Counted from the stretch's first letter, positions 12,021-24,289 are shown. The stretch is 64,000 nucleotides of DNA from Mariannaea sp. PMI_226 (GCA_024336345.1 JANFOG010000004.1:1302001-1366000), one strand, 5' to 3'. Made by a program: numbers and translations. Notes: a model not told the origin generated them from the sequence alone.

Positions 12021-12766
12021 ATACGAGAGAGCCGGAAGGTTTTACCCACTGATTGTGAAAGTATATTAACAGTCACTCAGTGGAGTACTGAATGACGGAA
12101 GATGAAGGAAAGCAATGAAACAATTTTTTTTCGTGCAAACTTGAGAGGAAAGTGGCACAATGGAACAAACAAAGTTGGTATCGGCGTCAGGGGTAATCAC
12201 CAAAAAAAAACAATTGTATGGTTTTGGGATCTGGGGAATTGAGAGGGCAGCTATTAAGAATATCTCAGGTGTCCAAACTTGAGGCACAAAAATACTTTGG
12301 CTGAAATAATGACATGTGGCACGGTGACATTCTCGAACTCGACAGATATGAGAATTGAGGTTTGTTTATAAGGAATAGCAGCTCAGCGTCCAAACCGTGG
12401 ACGTGGGCCAAATACAGAAATGCAATAGTTAGAATCAAGTCATAGATGATTGTGCCCATCTTCAATAGACTTGTTTCATACGTGCGGTCGTTTCGTCACC
12501 CCATGTAACATCGCCAAGTTTGGCAGCTCAACTACGGCACCACAGATCACACAGTTTGGAAACATAGACTTGGGCAAGTGATCGAATAAAGTGACTGGGT
12601 TTACAATCCCATGTGGTATTCAATTCATTCTGTCCTAATTTGAAAACATGTCCTATCCACAGCACCTGAAATCAAACTCCCATGTTCCTCCTCACAATTG
12701 TCGAAAAACATGTCATCCTAGACTAGCAGCAAACCGAAAGACGCCATTGTACCCGATTATTATCGC
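12021..12766. other. Convergent intergenic region (SAP gene and CPA1 3' ends)
   Basis: Both neighbours end toward this 0.75-kb segment, so it should contain two 3' UTRs and their polyadenylation signals. It is AT-rich with several A runs. No coding sequence or RNA gene was recognised. Confidence 0.5.
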
Positions 12767-14204
12767 TTACGCGGTGGCAGCGAGGGGCACGGGCTCAACA
12801 CCGACACGCTCTCGGCTGAGGATGTCAAGCATCAGCTGGCTGGGTCGGTTGTCCTTGTAGACGGTCTGGCTGCTCTTGGCGAGCTGGACGCTCTGGAGGT
12901 ATTTGTCAAAGAGATAAGAACTGTCCATGGGACCGCCCTTGGCCTCGGGATGGAACTGGGTGGAGAAGATGGGTCGGGTCTTGTGCATCATTCCCTCGTT
13001 GCTGCCGTCGTTGAGGTTGACGAAGTACTCCTTGAAGTCGCTGGGGAGGGTGCTGGCGTCAATGGCATAACCATGGTTCTGGCTGGTAATGTGGCACTGG
13101 CCAGTGGTCAAGTCAAGCGCAGGAATGTTGTGAGCACGGTTTCCGTACTTCATCTTGATGGTGCGGGCACCAATGGCAAGAGCAAGGAGCTGATGACCAA
13201 GGCAGATACCCATGATGGGAATGGGAGAGGTCTCCATCAGGCGAGCAAGGTTGTAAACAGTCTCCTGGCAGTGGGTAGGGTCACCGGGGCCGTTGGAAAT
13301 GAAGACACCATCATAGTGCTGAGCAACCTTGTGGATGGGGTAGTTGTAGGGGAAAACGGTGACAGAGGCACCTCGGCTGACTAGGCTTCGAAGGATGTTC
13401 TCCTTGACACCACAGTCAATGAGGGCAATGTGCAGAGCAGCACCGGGGGACTCGACCACGAAGGGAGCCTTGGTGCTGACACGCTTGACCAGGTTGATCT
13501 GGCCAGGGTCGATGTAGCTCTCATCCTCATCAGCATCGTATTCATCACCGATGGAGATACGGGCCAAAGAAGAACCCTGCTCTCGGAGGAAGGTGACGAT
13601 TTCTCGGGTATCAACTCCAGAGATAGCGGGAACACCCTCTCGGGCGCACCACTCGCCGAGGGACTCGACAGCAGTCCAGTGGCTGTAGTTGAGAGCAACG
13701 TCAGAGACAACAACACCGGCGCACTGGATGTGAGGCGACTCGAAGTACTTGAGGAGGTTGTACTGGTCTCGCTGGTTGGAGGGGACGCCGTAGTTGCCAA
13801 TTAGAGGTTGAGTGAAGACAAGAATTTGGCCTCGGTAGGAGGGGTCTGTCATAGACTCGGGGTAACCGACGAGGGAAGTGGTGAAGACAGCTTCTCCAGA
13901 GATGTTGGCATTGGCACCAAAAGCCTTACCCTGGAACACGGGACCATCCTAGCAATACTGTCAGCTTGATGATGATCTAGGAACGTCATTATGGAAAATA
14001 AATCAAACATACTCGAATAGTAAAGGTGGCAGGGAGAGAGGCAACTGGAGCGGTAGCTCGGCTTGCGGAGAAGGGCATCGCCCTGCCCTTGCTACCGGTA
14101 GCAAGGGCTTGTTCGGACAGGTATCGGACCTGGAGGAATCGGCCAGTAGCCGACGCGGACTTGGCCGCGGGGTTGGCAAAGTGGCTTGCCAATCGGGAGA
14201 ACAT
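12767..14204 (-). CDS. cpa1: Arginine-specific carbamoyl-phosphate synthase, small (glutaminase) subunit
   Basis: The enzyme makes carbamoyl phosphate for arginine synthesis in mitochondria; the small subunit hydrolyses glutamine and passes ammonia to the large subunit. Exons 14204-14013 and 13948-12767 (donor GTATGT, acceptor TAG) encode 457 residues, close to the usual fungal length. The first ~60 residues are Arg/Ser/Ala-rich with almost no acids, a mitochondrial targeting sequence. The CPSase small-chain N-terminal domain follows ([20 protein letters not shown] onward). The class-I glutaminase domain has the nucleophile motif [15 protein letters not shown] with its Cys, FISNGPGDP upstream, and FSTQFHPEA carrying the His and Glu of the triad. 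A 24-codon attenuator uORF ends 89 bases before the ATG, so translation is expected to fall when arginine is abundant, as for Neurospora arg-2 and yeast CPA1. Confidence 0.97.
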
Positions 14205-14293
14205 GATTTGGATGTTGATTGGGGTTGAGTTGGTTTGATTTGAGTTTTATGTCAAAGAGGCAGATAAGGTCGATTGTTCAAGTAGGGTGTCTT

Positions 14294-14764
14294 TACAACG
14301 AAAGGGACCTCCACAAGTGGTCTGGGATAGCAAGGTTAGTTTGATGGCCAAGATGATTGGAGATCACCCAACAGAATTGGGAGCGGTGAGTCAGGGGTAA
14401 CACGAACCAGAGAGATAATCCTGGGGAGAAAAAAAAGTTAGCCAATGGACCAAGAGAATTGATGTAGACATTGCAAAGCCGCTGCCGAGCAGGATTGCAA
14501 TGGGCTAAGGACAATGGCCAGAGGGGAGGTTCCTGTTGTGCCTTGATATGTTGCTGCTGGTGGTTCAGGGACAATGGTGGGGTCACGCAGCTGCGATGGC
14601 GGACCCAGAGCCATTTGCCAATCCCGGACCAACAGAGCACACGACACAGAGATGACCAGATATCCCACGCTTGACAGAGCCACAGCGCCCATTGAAGAGA
14701 ATGGCGTAGTGTATATGTGTTATTGACATACCTGGGAAGTGAAGACTGAAGGGCGCCCGTTCAT
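14294..14764 (-). promoter_or_regulatory. Arginine attenuator peptide (AAP) uORF, split over three exons
   Basis: On the minus strand, ATG at 14764 opens a 24-codon reading frame once two introns are removed: exon 14764-14732, exon 14420-14408 and exon 14322-14294, 75 nt including TAA. The introns are 311 nt (GTATGT..CCCCAG) and 85 nt (GTTCGT..CCCAG). The peptide starts MNGRPSVFTSQ, continues DYLS, and ends DHLWRSLSL. This matches in length and sequence the arginine attenuator peptide known from Neurospora arg-2 and yeast CPA1, including the Asp after the S-Q pair that is required for arginine-dependent ribosome stalling. The peptide acts in cis on the terminating ribosome, blocking scanning to the CPA1 start and promoting mRNA decay when arginine is high. 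Unspliced or half-spliced leaders would encode different, non-conserved peptides. Confidence 0.95.
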
Positions 14765-16707
14765 AAGGGCGGATTGAGAGACAAGCTCAGCTCAAGAGGG
14801 AAGACAATGGGAGAGAAATAGGCGGTGGGCTGCGGCGGGGCGGTGTTGTTAAAGAAGAAGAAAAGAAGACGACAGTTCAGGGTCTCTTTTTGCGATTGGT
14901 GTCTTTGAATTAGACTAGAAGTGTGTGTCTTGGTAATTGGGCAGGATTGTTGAGAGGAGGAAGAAGAGAGAAGAGAGGAAGAAGAGATGTGGGAGAGGAG
15001 CGGGAGAAAAAGAAGAAAATCGGAGGCCCGCACCTGCAGGCTCACCGGCGGATCGCCTAGTTTCCATTGCCCGACTTGCGGCAGCTACTACAGGACATGA
15101 CAACAACCAGTGGCCTATTGGTAGAGGCCCCGCAGGCCTCTTTTTTTTTTTGTCCTTACCTTTTCCTTTTTTTCTTGTCCTCACTCCGACCGGTCCCTGG
15201 ATACCTATTTTTTACTGGGCAGAACCCGCTAAGGATCCAACAAGGTCTAGTAACTCGCACTCAAGAGGACAGGCCCCTAAATGACACAAGAGTAACGCCA
15301 AACTCCGATATCGTCATCAAAGGCCAATTTCCCCAGACAATGACTCTTTACACGCATGTGGGCCAACTTTCTGCCTTCTGGTGCTTGACTTTGCGGCTAT
15401 TAACTGCCTCCATTCGTTAGCTGAAGGTACTGCATGATCATTCCCGTGCTTTGTCTGCATACATTAGCCAAAGCATGACCAACAAGGCATAAAGCATGCT
15501 TGAGTAGGCAAGGTACACACAGATTAGCTGAATGTTTTTTTTTCTTCAAAAAGAAAATTTTCTTACCTTATCTAAGGTACTTTACCTTGCGTTACATCTG
15601 ACACTCTCAGGGCCAATACATGTAGCCAATGGATGTTCTACTATCAGTTTTGGCTGCAGCCATTGGTCACCACAAGGATTTCAAGATCCGACACCGCCTC
15701 TCAAACCACTCACTCACAAGCTGAGACACGCCCGACGCCGGGGCTACCGAAGGGACCGTAATGTGGGAGACCGGTTCAAATTTGGTCAGTGAGCCACAAA
15801 GTGGGACTCCTACGGTACTTGCGATATAAGAAAAGGGCGCGCCGATACGGATGTAGCCTGTACGTAGATGGTAGTGGCGGTGCGCCTTATCAGGTTTCAA
15901 AGAGTACGTAGCCTCAAAGGCCTTGAGGTTAGGAGGAGGGTTCGTTCAGAGCTTGAATTCTCTGATCTGTACGTAACATGTAGACCTACGTCGATATCTT
16001 GATAAGATACAATCTCTGCCCCCCCTCCCCTCTAAACAAGAAAAAAAATCCAATCTAATTTCAAGACTGTAAATGGAAGAGTAGAAGCAAGCTAGAGGAC
16101 AAAGTACATCTTTTCATCATATCGCTCAGACAGGGCGTCAAGCACCGCTCACTCTCACATGTCAAGTTCATCCATCCCACCAGCATGGGCCAACAGATTG
16201 AAGTTTTCGGGAGCTAGATACATCATTCGCTCTCGATACGTAATGCAATTACCCCGCGGCGTTGGCCCTGCATAATATCAAAGCTCCTGGTGGGCGAAAC
16301 CCAAGCCTCTCCCATCAACTTGCTCTCGGAGCTTTGTCCGCTGGCCTTCCCCAGCGCATGTAGGTTGTATGGTTACTTTTTTTTTTCCACATCGCATTGG
16401 ACTCCCATTCTTATCATCATGATTCATTCGCGCTTTTGGATCACCTCACAAGTATCAGATGTAGGCCCCTAGGCGAGGATTACTCAAGGACCTAGCTAGC
16501 TAGTCAATGAGTGGTGGTTCCAGTAGTTTTTGTATGGTCGTATAACGTTGGTATTTCTTAATTTCCTATTTTTTCAAAGTGACAATGCCAGGCTGGGTAG
16601 GCGGGGAAACCAAGAATAACCTCTAATTTCTAATTTTACCCCAGTCGACATAGATATTTATGCTGTTAGAGATGGTACATATTCAAGGGACGTTAAACCA
16701 GCTCCGT
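14765..16707. other. Intergenic upstream of CPA1
   Basis: About 1.9 kb containing the CPA1 promoter (CT-rich on the minus strand near 14800-15000) and, at the other end, the 3' flank of the ETF-beta gene. A poly-T run lies at 15141-15151 and another at 16377-16386. The open frames in this interval are proline/serine-rich artefacts of the pyrimidine-rich leader. No further gene is recognised. Confidence 0.5.
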
Positions 16708-17741
16708 TTACAGAGCACCAAGCTCCTTGAGCTTGCTGACCAGACCACCAACATCCTCAACCTTGCCACCGCCTTGGCGGGCCGGGGGTTCTAAACAGGT
16801 TTGCAGTTAGCAATCAAGTCTTTGATCGAAAGAGCACCCATGTCGCTTCCCGTCCATCCGCACAAACGAGATGAGAGATTCGAGGTGACAAAGAATCGAG
16901 ACGGTAGCCAAAAACAAAACAAGGAAAAAAAAAAAAGAGGAATTCAACATACCCGTAACCTTGAGCACCTTGAGGCGCTTGTCATTCTCCAGGCCAAAGT
17001 CTGATAGCTTCAGCTTGTCCAGCTTCTTCTTCTTAGCCTTCATGATGTTGGGTAAGCTTGCATATCGGGGTTCGTTTAGTCGCAAATCTGTCGTGATGAC
17101 CAGCGGCAGCTTGGCCTTGACGGTCTCAACACCACCATCCACCTCCTTCACAATCGACACCTCGTCGTTGGGGCCAAACTTGATCTCGCTCGCCTGCGTC
17201 GCCTGAGGCCATCCGAGAATACCCGCCAGCATCTGACCTGTCTGGTTCGCATCGTCGTCGATGCTCTGCTTGCCCACCAGCACGAGGTTGCTCTTCTCCT
17301 TCTCAACCGCCTTGCTGAGCAGCTTGGCTACCGTCAGAGGCTCTAGGTCGTCGCCCTCCTTGACCTCAACGTGGATACCGCGATCCGCGCCCATGGCCAT
17401 GGCCGTCCGTAGCACATCCTGGGCCTTGGCAGGTCCGGCTGAGATGACGCAAATGTCTTCGACACCGCCTGGTGCGCGCTTCTTTTCACGGATACGTACG
17501 GATTCCTCAACGGACAATTCGTCGAAAGGGTTCATCGAATGCTTGACTCCGGCCGTCTCGACGCCCGTCTGGGCCTTGTTGACTCGGGGCTTGACCTAAA
17601 ATGAGCAGTTTGGTCAGCACAACACATTTCGATATTCCATTTTAGTAACACAAACACATCGCCATCTTGCTAGGAGCTGTGTGTCATTACCGCATAGTCA
17701 ATAACCCGCTTGACTGGAACAAGAATTCTTAGCGCCGACAT
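16708..17741 (-). CDS. Electron transfer flavoprotein subunit beta
   Basis: The beta subunit pairs with the alpha subunit in the mitochondrial matrix to carry electrons from acyl-CoA dehydrogenases to ETF-ubiquinone oxidoreductase. Exons 17741-17691, 17595-16953 and 16790-16708 (donors GTAATG and GTATGT, acceptors TAG) encode 258 residues, the normal size. The protein opens MSALRILVPVKRVIDYAVKP, typical of ETF-beta without a long cleaved presequence. It contains the signature VITTDLRLNEPRYASLPNIM near residue 190, the AMP/FAD-domain loop VGKQSIDDDANQTGQMLAGI, and a recognition-loop-like region before it. The C-terminus LKELGAL is encoded by the short last exon. The start ATG has a near-Kozak context and the conserved N-terminus requires it. 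Confidence 0.96.
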
Positions 17742-18511
17742 CTTGCGTGTGTGTATATGTGCGAATTGTTGCCGCTCAATTGATCAATTGAAGCAGAAGA
17801 ACAAGTAGGTGACGGAGGGGCAGTTAAAGAGAGCCGATCATGGTGGGTGGAAAGCCGCGGTGCGGTACCGGCTAGGCCCGGCTCCAACCTCGGCGTGGCC
17901 CCACGTGACGCCTACGGCACCTCCAGTCTGCTCCAAACTGGCGTGCCAATTCGCGCCCGAGCTCCCGTTTGCACGCGGGCAATCAGATCGAAAAGCCGAG
18001 CGAAGCGGACCACTGAGGCTTGGGCGACAAACACGGTGATGCTTGTTCCGCCGAGGAATATAAAAGTCCCTTGGTTCTTGTTCTGATTCAAGTTAGTTAG
18101 CCAATTGCTCCAGATACGCTTCCCTAGCTCAATGAACCGTACTGGGTGCTATTTTCAGAACAAGTCCATCACCATTGGGGGCATCTTTGTTAGGTAACCC
18201 TGTGTCGTCGCATCTATCTACCAAGACTGAATAGCCGACATGCAACCCGGCATCCTGACGTAGATGCCGAACCCACCCATACAAGCTCAGACTCGGCACC
18301 CAACCACTACGAATTTAAACTACGCCCTGGACCTGGAATCCTTGCTCTTCTTGACGGCTTTGGGGAATCCATGCTTGTATTAGTTGCTAGAACGGAAATA
18401 GGAACAACTCGCCCCTAGATCGAAAACTTCTCTTCTCCCCCCATCAAACACGCCTAGACTCCAGTTCTCCAACTCCGTCATATCCTACAACATCGTTGCC
18501 TGCTCATCACT
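17742..18511. other. Intergenic: ETF-beta promoter and Arf-GAP 3' flank
   Basis: Both neighbours are on the minus strand. The segment holds the ETF-beta promoter, with a CACGTG palindrome at about 17902-17907 and GC-rich sequence around it, and the 3' UTR of the Arf-GAP gene. No coding region was recognised. Confidence 0.45.
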
Positions 18512-19782
18512 TCACCAGTCATCCCACTCATCTGTCTGCTTTTTTGGTGGCGGGCCAGAGGTCTTGCTCTTACCCATACCCAAGGCACTTGTACCGACAG
18601 AGTTGTGAGTAGGTTGTCGTTGATCTGCGAGGCTCGAGAACTCATCCCAGAAACCCTTCTTGCTTTCGTCCATGGGGGCAGCGTTCCTGGTCGCGTGACC
18701 GCCGTCTGGGCCCTCTACAAACTTGTTAAACCCGTCCTGAGCGTTTTTGCCGGCTAATTGAGCCTGTCTCGCCAATGAGCTCGCTGTTAGTTGAGCCTGC
18801 TTAGCAAAATCTCCATCTGCGATCTATGTGAAAGAAACTGTTAGTTTTGGCGAACTTGTAAAACTGCATAGGAAAATAATAATAATCATAATAAAAACAT
18901 ACGTGTTTAGCGGTGGGTTGAATGTAACCATCATTGACAGTCTTGGCTGTCTTAGATACGGTCGACGCAAACCAGCCGAATCCTTTAGTCAGGGCAGCCA
19001 TAGGGTCCTTTTGCACGTCCTCGAAGTTTGGCAGGCTACCCTGGTTTGTTTGTGTAGGTGCAGGCGTGTTTCCAAAACCACCATATTTGCCTCCCTGACT
19101 TGGGGGAATATGGTCAGGCCGCGCAGCATTGTCAGCGCCGAGCCTGGAAAAGTAGTTATCATCCACCTTGACCCTTCCGCCCTGCGCAGGGTTCTGATTT
19201 CGGCTCGCCGTACCGCTCAAGGGCGTCGTCGTCCGCGAAGGCTGCTTCATCGGAGCTGAAGTTGGCTTCTTTTCACCAGGCACATACTCTCGACCCTCGA
19301 CTTTGCAGCTGAGCCTCTCCTTCCACTCCTCGCCGACCTCGCCACTGTATCGTTCTTGGATGGTCGAATCATCCCAGGTAATGCCCATCATCTTGGTAGA
19401 TTCGTGCGACTCGAAGAATTTCCGCCAGTTCTCGTTTCCGCCTAGCCGCATACGCTCGATCTCGCTCGCTTTAAAGGCGTCCATTGAGATGCTGCGGACA
19501 AAGGAGATGTGGACGCCGAGACCTCGATGCACGCCGGCGCACTCGAGGCAGATGAATATGCCAAACTTGGGCGATGCCCATTGCGGAGAGGCCGCGTCGC
19601 AGTCGCAGCAAACATTGTTCTTCGACTCTCTTTGGAGAGCGGCCAGCTGTTATTTTGGGCAGAGGGAGTCAGCACACTCGAATGAGGGATGTCGACAAGC
19701 AAGCAGGAAGAGTAGGGAGTCCTCATAGACGCACCTTGGACCGAGTTTCGGGATCGACCTCCCACATAGCTTTGGCAGCCAT
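18512..19782 (-). CDS. ADP-ribosylation factor GTPase-activating protein (Gcs1/ArfGAP1 type)
   Basis: Arf-GAPs stimulate GTP hydrolysis by Arf1 on Golgi-derived COPI vesicles. Exons 19782-19735, 19646-18903 and 18823-18512 (donors GTGCGT and GTATGT, acceptors CAG and TAG) give 367 residues. The Arf-GAP domain occupies about residues 10-120. Its zinc finger reads NNVCCDC, then [19 protein letters not shown], with the catalytic arginine in the GVHRGLG segment, followed by [12 protein letters not shown]. The central part is Ser/Thr/Pro-rich; the region [20 protein letters not shown] resembles the amphipathic, curvature-sensing (ALPS-like) helices of Gcs1/ArfGAP1. The protein ends in the acidic-aromatic tail TDEWDDW, typical of this subfamily and thought to contact COPI. 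The initiating Met follows the usual [16 protein letters not shown] start of the family. Confidence 0.94.
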
Positions 19783-20946
19783 GGCGATTTGAACGTAATT
19801 ATAATGCGATCGTGGTGTAATGCGTGCAGATTCTGGGTCAGTGTGCAGAAGGTGCCTGGTAGTCGTTCCAGCAATGTGTGTAGGGAAACACCGAACACGA
19901 AGTTAACTGAGTTACAGCTAAAGTTGACTCCCTTACTCTTCCCCCCCTCCCATGTCCTGTGCGCAAAGACTGCCCGTACTCAAGACCACTGGTAAGGGGG
20001 TCGGCGGGGCAATGGACAGTCCAATCCCAGAACCCAACGCCGCCCAAACGGCCCCCCAATTTTAGCCACAACCACCTACCTCAGGGCAAGGGCAATTTAT
20101 TTAGGTACTGTACACTGACTATACCTATCGACAGTTTGATGACCGTTGACTACCGACGGGAACCTTCTATACCTTACCTTCCATGCCTCTAGGTTACCTA
20201 GCAGATAACTACCTACCCTATGAGTCTCCCTGGCAATGACATAATAGCTCCTTTCCAAGGCAGAATTGTCCTACCTAGAAACAAGTAGATATGATCTTTC
20301 ATAAAAGTTTTCTGTCAGAAATATCGAGGCCGTACCCATCATGATCTTGGCTTCAATGGCTTTTTTTTTCAGTCATGTTAGCACTGGGGGCGAGTATCAA
20401 CAACGGTCTCAACATCCTCTGTCGTTTACCGCAATAGACAGACACAGGGGAAAAAAGGGACAGTTTAATTACTCCTTTTAAGTATATCATCACATTATTA
20501 CAGTCAATCTGTAGAGCACCACTTGCTTAATAACGCCTAACTTAAAAGATTTGCGCCAAGCTTTTCTCCCTCCAGCCGCCTCCGGCATAAGCTATTGTAC
20601 AACCCAGCAGAAGGGTGATGGAGAAAAAGGAAGATACAAATACAAGGATGAAAGAGGTTTTGCGAAAGTTTTTTTTTTTTTTTGTGTTATCCGATTATGG
20701 AGATATTATGTTGTCAAAAAAGAAAAGCAAAGGCTGTCAAAAAACACCATCCCGAGATCTAAAGAAGTCCCAACAACTGCTGGTTACGTCTGTGAGCCCA
20801 GGGAAGGTAAAACGCCTTGTCTTTTCTTGGATTCGTGTAGCGAGAATCTACTGTAAGAGAAATCGTCGAAATCGCATGCCATATCGTAAGTGTGTTCATA
20901 GAGGCTGGATCATTTCCGCGCCCCTGAAACCCGCCATCTAATTAAA
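19783..20946. other. Intergenic between Arf-GAP and RRM-protein genes
   Basis: About 1.2 kb between two minus-strand genes: the Arf-GAP promoter on the right of its start and the 3' flank of the RRM gene at the other end. It contains CCTA/TAGG strings near 20070-20230, a poly-T run at 20670-20683, and no believable coding frame. Confidence 0.45.
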
Positions 20947-22516
20947 TTAGGCGGCAGTGGTGGTAGCAGCAGCCTCAGAGGCCTCAGCGGCTTCCTGGCC
21001 GTTAGCAGCCTCCACCTCGTGGTGGTTGGCCTCCTCATCAGTCTTGTCGGGGCTGTCAATGGCCACCTTGACGGCGATCTCACGGCCCTCAATCTCCTTG
21101 CCGTTCATCTCAGTCACGGCCTTCTGCTGCTGCTCCTCAGAAGAAAGGGTAACGAAGCCGAAGCCACGACCCTTGCGAGCTTCGCCCCGAGCCTGGAGCT
21201 TCTTGATCATGAATCGAGGAATAGGTCGAAGAGCAATCTTTGCAGAAGAAGGCTCGTAGGGCTTGAAGAGCTCGATAAGCTGGGTGATTTGTTAGCAGCA
21301 CAACATTGAAGAGACGTTAAAAAGAATACGAACCTTTTCCTCGGTCAGGTCGTAGGGAAGGTTAGCGACCATGACCTTGGTCTTGGAAGGAATTCCATCA
21401 GCGGGAGGACCACGCTCACGGCGCTCGCGCTGGGGACGAGCCTGAGCCTTAGGGTTCTTTGCAGTCTCGTCAGTGTTGGTCTTGTTTGTGATGTCTGACA
21501 AAGGCTGAACCTCAGAAGTGGCCGGAGCAGCGACAGCTGCGGCATCCTCAGCGACAGGGGCGGCAGTCTCAGCAGCTTCGCCCTCCCTCTTCTCGGCACC
21601 CTCCTATTTCCTCATTAGCTTCGTCCGTGCAGAGAAATGTTCGGACAATATAACTTACACCACGGCCGCCGCGACCAGCACGGCCAGCACGGCCACGGCC
21701 ACGACCGCGACCACGACCAGAAGGTCGGCGGCGAGAGCCCTCAGCACCGGAACCCTCACCATTAGCACCCTCAGCCTTGTCGCCTGCAGGCTCGGGCTTG
21801 CGAGCGAGCTGAACAGAGACCTTGCGCTCCAGAATCTCCTTGCCAGAGAGCTCAGCAATAGCGCGCTCAGCCTCAGAAGGAGTAGAAAGGTCGACAAAGG
21901 CATAACCAACAGGGCGATCGGTGCGAGGGTTCTTTGGGATCGAGACAGACTCACTATTAACACAACATGGTTAGTACGTGTATCCCAGTCGAGGTATTTC
22001 CAATGCAAAGCTTCAGAAGCAACTCCACAGCACACCCAGCATCGTTCAAGTCGAGTATTTGCAGTCGAACAAGCTTTTAAAATGGAGACAAGAAGCCCCA
22101 AAAGGCTTGTTACTACTAATTCAAGCCCTATGCAAGAGACTGACGACTTTTACCAAGTTGCATGGTGTTTGTATGTCTGAGTAGCGGCGGAGACAAGACA
22201 CGTGTCTCCAGCGAGCAGTCAAAAGTCGGACTAGCAACGAAGACCATGTCGAGAAATCCCTTGGCCAGTGGTTGATCATATGAATGTTGGGTACTTACAC
22301 AAGATAGCTCTTGAAAAAGTCCTTCAACTCCCCCTCAGTTGTCGCATAGGCCAAGTTGCCAATGTAGAGGCGACGGCCTTCAGCAGCGCTGGCAGAGGCG
22401 GCCTCGTTGGCGGCCGTCTTGTCATCGGCAGGCTTGCTGATAGAGGTATTGCTCAGAGTGTTTGCGACGTCATTAACGGCAGCATCCAGATTGTTGTTGG
22501 TGTTGGCGGCAGACAT
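20947..22516 (-). CDS. RNA-binding protein with two RRMs and a central RG-rich box
   Basis: Four exons (22516-22299, 21953-21659, 21603-21334, 21279-20947) splice in frame to 371 residues; donors are GTAAGT, GTAAGT, GTTCGT and acceptors TAG, TAG, CAG. RRM1 (about residues 48-125) has RNP2 LYIGNL and RNP1 GYAFVDL. A basic RGRGRGRGRAGRAGRGG box sits at about residues 150-171, a likely target for arginine methylation. RRM2 (about 235-340) has RNP2 VMVANL and RNP1 KGRGFGFVTL. Between them and at the C-terminus are Ala/Glu-rich linkers. The layout resembles fungal Nsr1/nucleolin-like or Rnp24-type proteins, but which one cannot be settled by eye. The first intron, inside RRM1, is 345 nt, several times longer than its neighbours. 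The protein begins MSAANTNNNLDAAVNDVANT. Confidence 0.88.
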
Positions 22517-23250
22517 GGTGGCGGTTGGCGTGGATGATGGTAGTGGTGTTTAGGTTGAGTATGACGTTTCGAACTTGGACCTATGCAGGAACGTTCGATG
22601 GCGAGGGATGCAAGTTCTTGAAGTTGAACTCTGGTGCAATAGGGAGGAGATTGATCAGGGTAGCTTCGTGCCCTAGAAACAGGTTGGGAATTAGACAGAC
22701 GGCGGTGCGTTGCGCGGAGACACAAGTGACTGGATATTGTGATGAGGAGGAGGAAGGGAGAGAAGAGAGAGGAGTCGCGCGCGAATCTGAAATATTTTTT
22801 TTGTCTTTGCCTTTGGGGGGGGAAGGAGGAGGAAGGGGGGTGTTGGCGCGGCAAGGTCAGGGGGGTGAATGCGTGCCTACTCCCTAAGGTGTGGGAAAGT
22901 GGGAAAGTGGCCAGGGCTAAGGGGGCAAGGCAAGTGCGACAAGTGGAGGAGTGCAGAGGTTAACGATACAAAGGCACTACGAGGTCGTCAAGTCAGTCAT
23001 CATAGTAAATATAAGTATACCCACTAATAAAGAAGGGTATATGATACCCAATTGAACTGTTCAGGAGGCGTGTTGTGGATTCTCCCGTTACTTGGTCCTG
23101 CCGTGTCGGGGACTGCTTGAGCTGGGGGGAGCTTGCTATTATGTATTCTATGGCGACTGCCCCGTGCTGTAGTCGAGGAGACATAGGCCACTTTTAGATG
23201 AGTGTCAAAGCAGGAAGGAAAGGCTGCCTGTCTACCTTAGAAAGCGAAGG

Positions 23251-23296
23251 CCTCCGTGATGGATGCACGATATATGTGCAAAGTGAGTCACGGAGG
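23251..23296. repeat. Nested inverted repeat
   Basis: Arms CCTCCGTGA (23251-23259) and TCACGGAGG (23288-23296) are perfectly complementary. Inside them TGCAC and GTGCA (at about 23264-23268 and 23276-23280) form a second pair around an AT-rich loop. The structure is about 735 bp upstream of the RRM-protein start. Its function is unknown. Confidence 0.6.
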
Positions 23297-24289
23297 TTGC
23301 TCACAGTTGCTGTGCGCATATATGAACTGCGGCGGTAAAAGGAATTTCGTAGTTCATGTACGTATTAGGGCCTGACATCTAAGTGTGGGTGTGCGGGCTA
23401 CCTACCTCTACCTCGTAAGTGTGTTGTGTTGTATGTTGCCTGCGTGCTGCCTACCAACCTACCTATGTACCTACCTTGAGCAAAAGCAACTTAATGACGG
23501 ATCGGTGCATGAGACGGGTACATAATCTACATTCAAGAATTGCGAGTGTGTGCCGAAAAGGGCACATGCACGAGTTGCGTGACGGTCGTGAGGGACAAGA
23601 AGGCTGATTGGGGCAGGCACGTCATACGCACCGCACTTTCCAATCGTAGCTTGTTTAGGTACGTGTATCCGAGTTCTCCGCTTGGGAAACTGCAGACTGC
23701 CTACTGTTTAATTACACAACACCATAGGAAAGTAGAGCCAACCAGCTTGTTTCTCTGAAGTCGGTACTCAGTAACTTAGGTAGGTAATTAAGGTATGTAG
23801 GTACTTTAAGTAAGCAGGAGGCCGCAGCCCACCGCATCTGCCTGGGTACGTACCTATCTAGGCAAAGTATGCAGGGTGCTTTGCGACAAAGGGGAGCGGA
23901 GAGAAACGCTACTTCTAGATTGTTCTTTTCCTGGGCGGTGAGGGTTGATACATATGCATCACTTGCTTTTGCAGGCCAGTTTGTCAGTTTATTAGCCTGT
24001 AGGTTGCTTTAATTGCCACTTGTTAGGGGGCGTGGCATTGAATTGCGCCGGCAAATAATAATGCGACCAGATAAGGTACGATGGGAGCACAGAGGGCGTG
24101 TGTCCATCGGTGTGTGTCATCGGTCAACAAGGTCTTCACGACATTGAGCCACAGAAGATTGGTGTGCTTCTTGAAGCGCAGTCTAAACTACTGACACAGT
24201 CGCAAATGGGGAGATATTGTGGATATCTTTCGTCCAGAATAGCTCAGCATTTCCAACCTTCTGCATTGTTCTCTGGGAAACTATTTGCT

